Positions 38,769-47,024 of a stretch of DNA of 64,000 nt are shown one piece after another. This stretch comes from Sulfurimonas sp. GTDB taxonomy: Bacteria; Campylobacterota; Campylobacteria; Campylobacterales; Sulfurimonadaceae. The translations under genes were made by a program, and so were the position numbers. The notes beneath the pieces are model-generated. The model made no database searches. It was not told the DNA's origin and saw only the letters and a program-made list of their open reading frames with translations. The stretch covers positions 1,736,001 through 1,800,000 of the forward strand of contig NZ_CP093396.1 in assembly GCF_029027405.1 (NCBI RefSeq), in the 5' to 3' direction. Numbering within the stretch: the stretch's first letter is position 1; every line of letters starts with the position of its first letter.

Positions 38769-38808
38769 AAGTGTATGCACTTCTAGTTCCATATCTCCAG
38801 ATATGGAA
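38769..38808. repeat. Paired hairpins next to the RAYT gene
   Basis: Two consecutive palindromes: AAGTG-TATG-CACTT (38769-38782) and a 10-bp perfect inverted repeat TTCCATATCT-CC-AGATATGGAA (38787-38808). They lie just past the end of the REP-associated transposase gene. RAYTs often act on nearby REP palindromes, so these may be its substrate; they could equally be a terminator. No further copies were noticed in the window. Confidence 0.45.
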
Positions 38809-38822
38809 TCTTCTACATAAAA

Positions 38823-39311
38823 CTAAAAACACCTCTCAATATCAACCAACCCTTGTACACCTTCGTAATCTCTAGCAGAACTATATCGCCAATGCACAGC
38901 TTCATCAACATATCCACGTTTTATAGGATTTTTATGGATGTACTTTATCTTTGTTTTCATCATCTCATCAGAGCTGATTTGTTTTAGTTGATAACCTTCT
39001 TTCCATACTTGAAAATTAGTTGCTTTATGATGTGCTTTTTTATAAAACTTTAGTTGTTCTAAGATGTTTGTAACATTTTCTTTTTTTAGTAAATTTAACA
39101 ACTCTTTTGCTGTGTACTGTTTAAATGATTTCATAGTTTTTTCTATATCATTGCTTTGAACAACCATATGCAGATGATTTTCCAAAACAACATAAGCATA
39201 GAGTTTTAAGTTATCTTTTTTTTGCAAAAATTTTAAACAATCTATGATGATTTCTACGCTATTATGTCTTATAAACAGAGGTATCCAATGAAGTACTGTA
39301 CAAGTTGTCAA
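38823..39311 (-). CDS. REP-associated tyrosine (Y1) transposase, RAYT
   Basis: The 162-residue protein belongs to the IS200-like Y1 family. The HUH-type metal site is in YVVLENHLHMVVQS (HLH near residue 47), and a candidate nucleophile is the Tyr in MKSFKQYTAKELL. The C-terminal KIKYIHKNPIKRGYVDEAVHWRYSSARDYEG is a RAYT hallmark. The start is a TTG at 39311, and the N-terminus is shorter than usual, so the 5' end may have been lost at the edge of the cassette array. It is followed by paired hairpins. Confidence 0.85.
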   Translation of the reverse strand: MTTCTVLHWIPLFIRHNSVEIIIDCLKFLQKKDNLKLYAYVVLENHLHMVVQSNDIEKTMKSFKQYTAKELLNLLKKENVTNILEQLKFYKKAHHKATNFQVWKEGYQLKQISSDEMMKTKIKYIHKNPIKRGYVDEAVHWRYSSARDYEGVQGLVDIERCF

Positions 39312-39344
39312 CAGCGTAGTTAAAATAAGCAGTATTTTATGATT

Positions 39345-39545
39345 TTAACGTTCTTTTTCATACTCTTTATATGTTCTTTTATTAAGATTTTCTAAACATT
39401 GCTCAATTGCACCAGCTGGTTGATTACGACAGTTATGTTCTGCCCCATATTGTCCACCTTTATACCAAGCCTTGGCGGTACACCCTGTAAAAAGGCTCAT
39501 AAAAAGAGCAAGTGCGATAGATAGTATAATTTTTTTTGTTTTCAA
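39345..39545 (-). CDS. Small lipoprotein (cassette gene)
   Basis: I use the TTG at 39545, which has GGGAG 9 bases upstream and gives a 66-residue lipoprotein: LKTKKIILSIALALFMSLFTGC with the lipobox Cys near residue 22. A start at 39608 would translate the preceding attC core. The mature part AKAWYKGGQYGAEHNC... has two cysteines and a charged end. Function unknown. It follows the attC whose R' is at 39584-39590, so it is cassette cargo; its own downstream attC was not found. Confidence 0.65.
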   Translation of the reverse strand: MKTKKIILSIALALFMSLFTGCTAKAWYKGGQYGAEHNCRNQPAGAIEQCLENLNKRTYKEYEKER

Positions 39546-39583
39546 CTTAATGTACTCCCATATTTTAATATCGCTCCTATTGA

Positions 39584-39706
39584 AACTAACGGTCGAGTTG
39601 AAAAACAAGGTATCAAATCGTCTTGATTATTAGCTATTTAATATATCTTAATTCGACACATAAAAGGTAGAAAATTTCGCACTATTACCTTGTTTTTCTT
39701 TCCAAC
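39584..39706 (-). other. attC site, cut by the IS1182-like element
   Basis: On the plus strand AACTAAC (R') at 39584 is followed by GGTCGAG and a 12-bp arm AAAAACAAGGTA, matched by its complement near 39686-39697. The far end CCAACGA stops at the IS boundary, so the R'' core is missing. Arms and the GGTCGAG box match the attC at 49251-49387. R' of GTTAGTT opens the small lipoprotein cassette. Confidence 0.75.
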
Positions 39707-41521
39707 GAGACTGTGAAACAATCAAGCCTCAAAGTTCATAATAATTCGATTTTTAGAAATTATATCGTTTAAATTGTACCATAAAAATATTTGATATTAT
39801 TTTAGCCATATAGAGCCTAAAACTAGCGATATAAAAAGCTATTTCTTCTCTTATATCACTTAAGTCTCCATCTTTGACAGCTATCATCAGTTTTCTAAAC
39901 AGAGCTATCCCTATCAGGTTTAGTAATCGTTTGAAATTATAGGTAAACATGATGAGTGCGTTTTCACCAGCTACTTTCTTTTTGCTTCTCACTAAGAAGT
40001 GATCCCAGCCTAAGCTTCTTTTGATTGTTCCAAATGGGTGTTCAACTATTGAACTTACATAAATCTATTTAGTAGATTTATTGCACTGACGCTTGTTGAG
40101 CTAGTCTTTTTTTGATGATAGCTTTTGATTCATCTGTTTGCATATTCGCATTATAGTTGTCAAGTAGCTCTTGATGTTCCCATCTTTGAGTCTGTTTATT
40201 CTTAGTCTTTTCACCTAAACATTTATCTTTGATTGGGCAGGCATTACAGTCGGTTTGAGAGCTTCTATACAAGTACATAGTTCTAGCATATGATTGATTC
40301 AATGATGATGTTCTTGATATTAGTTTATTGTTAGGGCATACATAAGCGTCTTTGTTCTTATCGTAGATAAACATATCTTTAGTGAACTTACCTTTGTTTT
40401 TTAGTTCTTGACCTGTTCTTACTAATGGTACTACTGTATTTATATTATCGTCAATACATTTTTTAATCTCAACTGCTGAAGAGTAGCCTTTATCTGCTGT
40501 TATTATCAAGTTTGGATTATTTATAACTTTTCTAGTTTGTAGAGCCATTTTATGGAGTTCTTGTTTATCGCTACCTGATGATGTTACATCTGTAGCTACT
40601 ATAAACTTGTACTTATCGTCTACACATATCTGAGAGTTGTAAGCCATAAGATTATGGGATGGTTTAGTCATTACGCTTGCATCTGGGTCAGTACGATTAT
40701 ATTGAGTTTTATTAAGACTTTTAAGAAGCGCTAAGTCAGCTTTAGACTTGAGTTTTTTTTAAGAGTTTATCTAAATTTTTAGGTAGATTTTTAGAGAGTT
40801 TATTTGTGACTGTCTCTTCATCGCTATATTCTAAAGTAGTTAGATACTCTTCTATAGACGATTCTACTTGTTTGATGGACTCATCTACGGTTCTTTTCAT
40901 TATAAGAGTATTTTTAGAAGCATTAGCTCTTAGAAATGCACCATCAAGTCCAACTATCTCTCCACCGATAAGTCCTATTCCTTTACACAAAAGTATAAAT
41001 TCCTTAAACACTTGTTTAAGTGCTTTTGGATTGTCCTTTCTAAAATCCGCTATTGTTTTATAAGTTGGCTTTAGTCCTGCTGTCAACCACATCAGTTCTA
41101 TATTTCTGCTATTTTCCTTTTCAAGATTGCGAGAACTTCGTATCTTATTGAGATAGCCGTAGATATATATTTTTAATAGTAACTTTGGTGCATAAGATTT
41201 TTGACCAGAGAGACTCTTAGACGTATCGCTAAAGCCTAGTCTTTTTAAATCTAATAATGAGACATAATCATCAATAGCTCTTACAGGGTTATTCTCATCT
41301 ACATACTCATCAAGACTTGGAGGAAATAATAGTTGTTGATTACGGTTTAAACCCTCTTTGTATTTCTCACTCATAGACACCTCTTTAAATCCCTATATTA
41401 CGAACTATTATTAGTTATATTATACAATTATAAGGGTTTAAATATGGTTAATGTTAAGGTATTTGTGTTAGAATTTTTGTAATTTATGAGACTGTTTGAG
41501 GTTTAGTTATTTCACAGTCTC
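39707..41521 (-). mobile_element. IS1182-family element with broken transposase
   Basis: The 1815-bp element is bounded by GAGACTGTGAAA at 39707 and its complement at 41510-41521; subterminal AAxCCTCAAA is also shared. Both ends adjoin attC sequence: CCAACGA on the left, and ATAGTAGCC of the toxin-antitoxin attC on the right. No target duplication is seen between these two flanks, which fits a rearrangement after insertion. The transposase frame is broken at least twice. Confidence 0.8.
39753..41380 (-). pseudogene. IS1182-family transposase, frameshifted
   Basis: Three consecutive pieces make one transposase. 41380-40742 is the N-terminal part (LLFPPSLDEYVDENNPVRAIDDYV, RDNP and VGLDGAFLRANASKN). 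After a shift at a run of eight A (40753-40760), 40740-40078 is the core (TDPDASVMTKPSHNLMAYNSQ, ITADKGYSSAVEI). After a further break, 40057-39753 is the end (IVEHPFGTIKRSLGWDHFL). The second break coincides with about 25 extra bases containing the palindrome ATAAATCTA-TTTAG-TAGATTTAT (40059-40081). Slippage at the A run could in principle restore the first frame; the second break looks like damage. Confidence 0.82.
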
Positions 41522-41577
41522 ATAGTAGCCAATAAGTAGCCTAGCGGCGACTTATTGGCTATATTCAGCCGTTATCA
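41522..41577 (+). other. attC half (R' side) of the toxin-antitoxin cassette
   Basis: ATAGTAGCCAATAAG and its complementary arm CTTATTGGCTAT frame CCTAGCGG, followed by TTCAGCC and the R' core GTTATCA (41571-41577). The same stem sequence is in the attC sites at 50068 and 53650. Here it is oriented on the plus strand, opposite to the rest of the array. Its R'' half lies at 42257-42271 on the other side of the genes. Confidence 0.8.
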
Positions 41578-41598
41578 CCAAAAGTAATTTTCAATTAA

Positions 41599-41627
41599 TA
41601 CCAAATTAAATCTAAATTTGGTACAAT
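41599..41627 (+). promoter_or_regulatory. Operator/promoter of the toxin-antitoxin pair
   Basis: A 9-bp inverted repeat, TACCAAATT (41599-41607) and AATTTGGTA (41615-41623), overlaps a -10-like TACAAT at 41622-41627. It lies 28 bases before the antitoxin ATG, as expected for autoregulation by a YefM-type antitoxin. Confidence 0.5.
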
Positions 41628-41654
41628 ATAGTATCTTTAAAGAAGGTGGAAATT

Positions 41655-41927
41655 ATGTATTTAAGTCAAGATATAAAACCAATTAGCTATTTAAAAGCAA
41701 AAACTGCAAATGTTATCAATGAGGTAAATGAAAATCAAAGAACTATTATAATTACACAAAATGGTGAAGCAAAAGCAGTAGTACAAGATATAAAAAGTTA
41801 TGAAAATACACAAAACTCTTTAAACCTGTTAAAACTCATAGTTCAAGGTGAAAATGATATAGAAAACAGTAGAACTATAGAACAAAAAGATATGTTTGAT
41901 AATTTAGAGCAAAAATTATTTGGATAA
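41655..41927 (+). CDS. Phd/YefM-family antitoxin
   Basis: The ATG at 41655 (90 residues, MYLSQDIKPIS) has AAGGTGG upstream and is preferred over the GTG at 41646. The Phd/YefM DNA-binding half is clear: IKPISYLKAKTANVINEVN, then RTIIITQNGEAKAVVQD. The C-terminal half should wrap the toxin. It is paired with the RelE-like toxin 6 bases downstream. The pair is inverted relative to other cassettes. Confidence 0.9.
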   Translation: MYLSQDIKPISYLKAKTANVINEVNENQRTIIITQNGEAKAVVQDIKSYENTQNSLNLLKLIVQGENDIENSRTIEQKDMFDNLEQKLFG

Positions 41928-41933
41928 CTTAAA

Positions 41934-42272
41934 ATGAAAAAATTCAAAGTTATCTGGAGTAAAAATGCTGAACTTGATTTAGAATTAATTATTGAATACA
42001 TTAAGATTGACAGCATAAATATAGCAAAAAAAATATTTAATGAAATAAAAAAAGAATGTAATAATTTATACACTTTACCAGAACGAAAAAGAATAGTACC
42101 AGAGTTTCAACAAATTGGTATTTTAAAATATAGAGAAATTATATATAAAAGATGGAGAATAATTTACAAAATTGATAATGAAAAAGTTTATGTTTTATTA
42201 GTAATAGACACAAGTAGAAATTTAGAGGATATACTATTTCAAAGGTTAATAAATAGTGATAACAAAACATAG
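41934..42272 (+). CDS. RelE/ParE-family toxin
   Basis: The 112-residue toxin has the family pattern VIWSKNAELDLELIIEYI at the start and YREIIYKRWRIIYKIDNEKVYVLLVIDTSRN near the end, with several basic residues that could serve for mRNA cleavage or gyrase binding. Its TAG stop lies at the junction of attC R''-side sequence and the IS end. This close fit of stop codon to attC is shared with other cassettes here. Confidence 0.9.
   Translation: MKKFKVIWSKNAELDLELIIEYIKIDSINIAKKIFNEIKKECNNLYTLPERKRIVPEFQQIGILKYREIIYKRWRIIYKIDNEKVYVLLVIDTSRNLEDILFQRLINSDNKT
42257..42271 (+). other. attC half (R'' side) of the toxin-antitoxin cassette
   Basis: TGATAAC is the exact complement of the cassette's R' core GTTATCA at 41571. 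AAAACATA follows, then an IS1182-like end begins at 42272. Joining this half to 41522 through the shared ATA gives a normal attC, which shows that an IS of the same type lies on both sides at the same attC position. Confidence 0.75.
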
Positions 42273-42334
42273 AGACTGTGAAATAACTAAACCTCAAACA
42301 GTCTCATAAATTACAAAAATTCTAACACAAATAC
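42272..42334 (+). mobile_element. Terminal fragment of a second IS1182-like element
   Basis: These 63 bases are identical to the complement of 41459-41521, the end of the full element that lies upstream of its transposase gene. Similarity stops abruptly after AAATAC. The rest of this copy has been lost. Confidence 0.85.
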
Positions 42335-42400
42335 TGGAGTGGTAACCTAAATTCATACTAAGAATTTAAGATTTAAAGTAAATTTTTTTAGGCTGAATAA

Positions 42401-42808
42401 TTATTTTTTCTTATAGTTTAATAAATAATCATCAACCATTTTTAACTTCAAGCTTTTGCTTAATCCTCTGTGGATTTTAATGAGTATTTTCAATGGAGAA
42501 AAAGTTCCACCATCGAGAGTATTTGTTGTGTTTGGAATCTTGAAATTTTTATATTTATTTCTTGTAAAAAGATATGAAAGATTAGCTCTTAAACTTCTAT
42601 ATGCAGCTCTAACTTTTTGATGAGTGTAATATGATTTACCAGTATCATTATTGATACTTTTTTCTTCTATAAAATTTTTATATGTTTCATACCATTCATC
42701 AAGCTTTTTAGTAAATTTTTTTTCATTAGTTTGAGTGAGTCGATACATGATTTTCTTCAAATCTTTTCCAGCTTGTAGTCTTGGTCTTTTAGTTATATAT
42801 CTTTATAA
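42401..42808 (-). pseudogene. C-terminal fragment of a DDE transposase
   Basis: The open part runs from the IS3-family boundary to 42401. It reads KRPRLQAGKDLKKIMYRLTQ, then YRSLRANLSYLFTRN, IPNTTNTLDGGTFSPLKILIKIHRGLS, the end of a transposase with an NTTNxLxG motif. The N-terminal two thirds are missing, replaced by the IS3-family element at 42809. A start codon at 42760 exists but the homology begins upstream. TGGAGTGGTAACC near 42335 may be the end of this lost element. Confidence 0.7.
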
Positions 42809-44150
42809 TGCCCCTAAAAATCAAGACAACTTTCCTAAAGATTTAATTTCATAAGCAACTGTTACCTTACCCTACATTTTTTAGATATTCAAGATAAACA
42901 TTCATCGGTTTTCTATAATCTAAACTTGAGTGAAATCTCTTAAAGTTGTATTTATAGATATAAGCTTTAACTCCTTCTTTTAAATTTCTAATAGTTTGAT
43001 AATCATTTATGTAAATATTACCATGTTTAAGGGTTCTAAAAAATCTCTCAATTACTATATTGTGAATACTTCTAGCTTTCCCATTCATTGATATTTGAAT
43101 ATTATATCTTTTAAGTATCTGAGTATGCTCATTGCTTGTATATTGACTTCCTTGATCACTATTAAATATCTTAGGCTTAGGATACTTTGCAAGTGCCTTT
43201 TCTAGCACATCGGTTGCAAGTGTTGCATCCATAGAATTAGTACCACAAGGGCATGATAATATTTTATAGGAGAGTATAGCTTTAGAATGCCAGTCTATAA
43301 CTGCTGCCAGATACATAAAACCTCCGTTAATACGAATATAGGTAATGTCACCACTCCATACTTCGTTTGGAGTAGGCACATAGACAGTATTTTTCTTACC
43401 AACTCTAGTCCAATACTTCTTGAGGAGGTACTCATATATTTTATGTTCTTTATTTTTAATACTTGTTAGTTTCTTTTTAGTTGGGTATATTGCTTGTATG
43501 CCAAGTATTGCCATATATTTCAAGACTCTATTTCTGCCAATGGCATAGCCATCTTCTTTGAGTTGCTCGTAGATAAACCTATAACCATACTCTGAGTTCT
43601 CTGTAGCTATCTCATCAATTTTATGAAGTAGTTTGATGTTTTTTTGACTCATTGGTACTGGTTGATAGTAATAGTGGCTTCTACTAATACCAAATATCTC
43701 ACATTGCTCTGAAATTGATAATTTTTTATGCTTGGACTCGATCAAAGCTTTTTTATTACATAAGTCCAAGCTCTTTAGCTTTTTTTCAACGAAACCTGCT
43801 CTTACAGTTGCTTTTCCTAGTGCCTTAGCTAAGCCATCATTCTCAGTTTTTAACTCTTCTATTTCATCTCTATAAGCTTTCGTCGCTCCACCCAAGTCAA
43901 ATGCTAAAGATGCATTTTCTAAAAATTGAGTCTTCCATTTTCCTAATGATTGAGAAGTGATTTTATACTTAGTTGCTAACTGACTTATTGTCATATCTTC
44001 TTTTAACATTTCTAAGACTATTTTAGTCTTCTGTTTTGCCGTATAAGTTTGCCCTTGTTTTCTACTCATAATTTATCTCCATAATTCTTACTTATTTTAG
44101 CTTTTTTGAAAATAAATCCTACTGAATTGGTGTCTTAGATTTTAGGGGCA
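42809..44150 (-). mobile_element. IS3-family insertion sequence (first)
   Basis: The ends read TGCCCCTAAAA...TTTTAGGGGCA with inner matches up to AAGACA. The symmetry also extends outward over TATAA. No target duplication could be fixed: the left flank is transposase debris and the right flank is a truncated cassette gene, so flanking DNA was probably lost by recombination or deletion. Confidence 0.82.
42867..44069 (-). CDS. IS3-family transposase (single frame)
   Basis: The 400-residue protein fuses the HTH part (KIVLEMLKEDMTISQLATKYKI) with the rve catalytic part without a frameshift. The DDE residues are in VWSGDITYIRI, KIFNSDQGSQYTS and IVIERFFRTLK. FHSSLDYRKPMNVYLEYLKN is the family C-terminus. 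The gene looks intact. Confidence 0.93.
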   Translation of the reverse strand: MSRKQGQTYTAKQKTKIVLEMLKEDMTISQLATKYKITSQSLGKWKTQFLENASLAFDLGGATKAYRDEIEELKTENDGLAKALGKATVRAGFVEKKLKSLDLCNKKALIESKHKKLSISEQCEIFGISRSHYYYQPVPMSQKNIKLLHKIDEIATENSEYGYRFIYEQLKEDGYAIGRNRVLKYMAILGIQAIYPTKKKLTSIKNKEHKIYEYLLKKYWTRVGKKNTVYVPTPNEVWSGDITYIRINGGFMYLAAVIDWHSKAILSYKILSCPCGTNSMDATLATDVLEKALAKYPKPKIFNSDQGSQYTSNEHTQILKRYNIQISMNGKARSIHNIVIERFFRTLKHGNIYINDYQTIRNLKEGVKAYIYKYNFKRFHSSLDYRKPMNVYLEYLKNVG

Positions 44151-45192
44151 TTATAGTTATGAAGTTTTGTGTCATTGAATACAAAAATATATCCCATGTT
44201 TTATTGTATGTTTCAGTAATAGTTTTTTCATAACTCCAATTATTGTTATAGTTAAAAAATTGGTTTACTTTTCTATCATCGTCAAAGTAGTCATATGAAA
44301 ACTCAAGTATATGTTTAAAATTTCTACCATTTAAAACCATTTGATGAAAAACATTTTTTACTTTTTCTTCTGTTGATATGTTCTTTCTTTTCTCTATCAG
44401 TATTTTTAATATATACCCAAATATCATGTAGTATTCTGATAAAATCGAATATATATCAAGCTTATTATTTGATTGAAAAGTATAATAAGGGGAGTTGCAT
44501 AATTGTATTTTAGTATACTGATGTTGAAGTTTATCAATAAAATGATTGAAGTAGAAGACCCTATCCTCAATAAGCTCATCAATATTCTTAAAACCATGTT
44601 GATTTAATAAATTTAAGTTTTCACTTAAATTATTTCTATTTTGAAAATTTTCAATATCTAGATTATTTATTATTTCAAATATTCTAATTTTCTCTAATGT
44701 TCTTTGTGGATTCTTTTTTTTATGATGTGGGTTTATATGATCTTCCATCATATATGGTAAATAATTCAAATCTATATTGTGCTTTAGTTTAAAGTCAATA
44801 AAATTATTAGAAATTTTTTTATTATAAAATCTCTCAAACATATTCATTGAGTTACTGTCAACAAATATAGAACTATCATGATTTACTTTTTCTTTAAATT
44901 CATTTGTAAAATATAAAATGTTTTTATAATTTGAAAAATGGTGTTCAACAGTTATTTCACTTTCATCAGAATCATAGAATTTTTTGCTATTAATTTCTGA
45001 TAATATATTTGTATGAAAATCTGACCCAGTTTCATCATCCGTGCCAACAATTAGTGAATAGTTCTTAATAAAGTCATACTTTGATTTATAGTTATTATAA
45101 ATACGATTATAATCATAATTTTTTGTAGATTGAACGAACTCTTGAATCATATCCCCTAAAATAAGCTGCTCGTTATAATTTTCACCAAACAT
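44151..45192 (-). pseudogene. Cassette gene of unknown function, 3' end lost to IS3
   Basis: About 347 codons remain before the IS3-family boundary; the last ten residues of the open frame are IS sequence. The protein is rich in Asn, Tyr, Phe and Lys, and has a HINPHHKKKNPQRTLEKIR segment near residue 170 and long helical stretches after it. No membrane helix, signal or known motif is recognised. The start has an AAAGGTAC site and lies 23 bases after the R' core of the repeat cassette at 45215, so this was a cassette gene. Its attC is missing. Confidence 0.6.
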
Positions 45193-45214
45193 AAAGTACC
45201 TTTGTTTTTTGTAT

Positions 45215-45373
45215 AGCTAACGGGGGCGCGGGTGAGTAACTGCCGTTGGTAAAACTTTAGTTTTTCCAATGGTTGCTTGCTCCTCCCGCTTGTTATCTGG
45301 CGCTGTGCGACAGATGACCAGTGGGTGTTCAACCCGCGCCCCCGTTATCCGGTCACGCAGTGAGCGGATAACG
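45215..45373 (-). repeat. Gene-less cassette, repeat copy 1
   Basis: Cassette proper 45221-45371 (151 bp), inside a 156-base stretch (45218-45373) identical to three other copies. Its attC runs from R'' GGATAAC near 45350 to R' GTTAGCT near 45215 (minus strand), with 16-bp arms ACGGGGGCGCGGGT-like and a nested TTGG/CCAA hairpin. It has no credible ORF. It follows the attC of the IS-split gene. Confidence 0.88.
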
Positions 45374-45434
45374 TTTTAGGAGAGCAATAGTTTTCCCGCT
45401 AGGGTAAACTATTGGCTCCTGCGTTTTGTTAGCT
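45366..45434 (-). other. attC site of the IS-split cassette
   Basis: R' GTTATCC (plus 45366-45372) and R'' AGCTAAC (plus 45428-45434) bracket a 69-base palindrome with arms CAATAGTTT / AAACTATTG and a GCTAGGG loop region. R'' is complementary to the R' GTTAGCT at 47442 that opens this cassette. The TAG stop of the gene touches R''. Confidence 0.85.
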
Positions 45435-45867
45435 ATAGCACTAACATACGACTATTTTTTGTTCTTAATGATTTGCGACTACTACAATACGAAATGCTTA
45501 GAAAACCAAATTTATATCCTATATTTCCAGTATATCTATCACCCAAAGGTAAAGAACCAACCTTTTTGATAACTAAACGATTTACTTTAATATATTTTCC
45601 ATTTTCAAAATCAATAGTTGAGTCATTACTGACAGTTACTAAAAGTATATTACAAAAAACAGCTACTCCATCTGAAGCACTCCATGTTTGAATAATATGA
45701 ACTCCACTAAATGAACAACCTATATATTGATAAGAAAGTATCTCATCTTCTTCTTTCGCTGTGACAACTGGATGAGTTTTGCTTGATTTTTTTGATGTTA
45801 TATCAGAAAAATATCTGTTACTTGGAATGTCCCCTATAAACTAGACAATTACTAATCCAGTAAAAAC

Positions 45868-46680
45868 CTAATTTTCTGAAGACCCCAAATTATACCTTTT
45901 TTCAAACTCATTTGGTGAAATATAATCCAAATAACTATGTCTTCTTTTCGAGTTGTAGAACATTTCTATATATTCAAAGATTTTAGATGCTGCAACTTCT
46001 CTAGTTAAAAATACCTGCTTTCTAACAAGCTCTTTTTTTAATGTTTTGAAGAAGCTTTCCGCAACTGCATTATCATAACAGTTTCCTCTTCTACTCATGC
46101 TAAGAGTAATATTATGCTTCTTGGCAAACTTTTTATAATCATAAGAGCTATATTGACTTCCCTGATCGGAGTGAAGAATAACCTTATCATCCTTATGCAG
46201 TCTTGTAACTGCCATTTTAAGTGCATCAATAATTAGTGGTGTTGTTTGTCTATGTCCTGTCGCCCAGCCAATAATTTTTCTATTAAATAAATCTATAACA
46301 GTTGCCAAGAATATCCATCCTTCTTTTGTTCTAATGTAAGTTATATCACTAACCCAAGTATCATTAGGTTTATTTACTATAAAACACTGCTGTAAATGAT
46401 TAGGATGTGCCTTGTGAACGGGACCAGCTTTAGAGTATGGCTTACGTTTATAAGTGCCTACACCATAGAGCTTGGCCTCGCTCATCAGTCTAGCTACTCT
46501 CTTTTTATTTACATGAACTCCAAGTTCTTTTAAATCTTTATGAATATTTCTATGACCATATACCCCATTGGATTCTTTATAGGCTTCTTTTATCTGAATA
46601 AGTAATTCTTGATTTTCCAACTCTCTATTAGAAATCGGTTGATTTAGCCACTGGTAATATCCACTTCGGTGCACTTGCAT
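45868..46680 (-). CDS. IS3-family transposase OrfB
   Basis: The 270-residue catalytic part has VSDITYIRTKEGW, VILHSDQGSQYSS and DNAVAESFFKTLKKELV, which give the DDE triad, and the C-terminal RRHSYLDYISPNEFE. The frame is open upstream of the listed ATG, and expression is expected as a fusion with OrfA by -1 frameshifting at AAAAAAG (46773-46779). Confidence 0.93.
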   Translation of the reverse strand: MQVHRSGYYQWLNQPISNRELENQELLIQIKEAYKESNGVYGHRNIHKDLKELGVHVNKKRVARLMSEAKLYGVGTYKRKPYSKAGPVHKAHPNHLQQCFIVNKPNDTWVSDITYIRTKEGWIFLATVIDLFNRKIIGWATGHRQTTPLIIDALKMAVTRLHKDDKVILHSDQGSQYSSYDYKKFAKKHNITLSMSRRGNCYDNAVAESFFKTLKKELVRKQVFLTREVAASKIFEYIEMFYNSKRRHSYLDYISPNEFEKRYNLGSSEN

Positions 46681-46739
46681 AACTTTACAAAGTCTATGAA
46701 TGGCATAGACTTCGCTATAAGCTTTAATAAAAGTATATT

Positions 46740-47024
46740 TTAGTTTGTGTGGCTTGCAAAGTACACCGCGGCCTTTTTTAGGATGTCCCTCTCTTCTGTA
46801 ACTCTCTTTAGCTCTTTTTGGAGTTTTTTTATCTCCGCTTGGGACTCATCCATAATCTTATATTTTTTTACTGCTGCTGGAGACTCTAATCTTTTTATCC
46901 AACCACTTAACGATGTTGGATGTATACCTAATCTATTTGCCGTATCTGTTATGCTGTAACCATTTTTAGTTACTTGTTTTACTGCCTCTATTCTAAACTC
47001 TTCACTGTATCTTTTTCTTGCCAT
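46740..47024 (-). CDS. IS3-family transposase OrfA
   Basis: The 94-residue protein has an HTH (SEEFRIEAVKQVTKNGYSITDTANRLGIHPTSLSGWIK) and a leucine-zipper-like tail (EIKKLQKELKRVTEERDILKKA). The A6G slippery sequence lies in the RDILKKA codons, the usual place for IS3 programmed frameshifting. Confidence 0.93.
   Translation of the reverse strand: MARKRYSEEFRIEAVKQVTKNGYSITDTANRLGIHPTSLSGWIKRLESPAAVKKYKIMDESQAEIKKLQKELKRVTEERDILKKAAVYFASHTN

Noticed and set aside
45473-45691. Plus-strand ORF of 72 codons in the IS-split cassette
   Set aside because: It is antisense to the rejoined 233-codon minus-strand gene, which has cassette boundaries at both ends.
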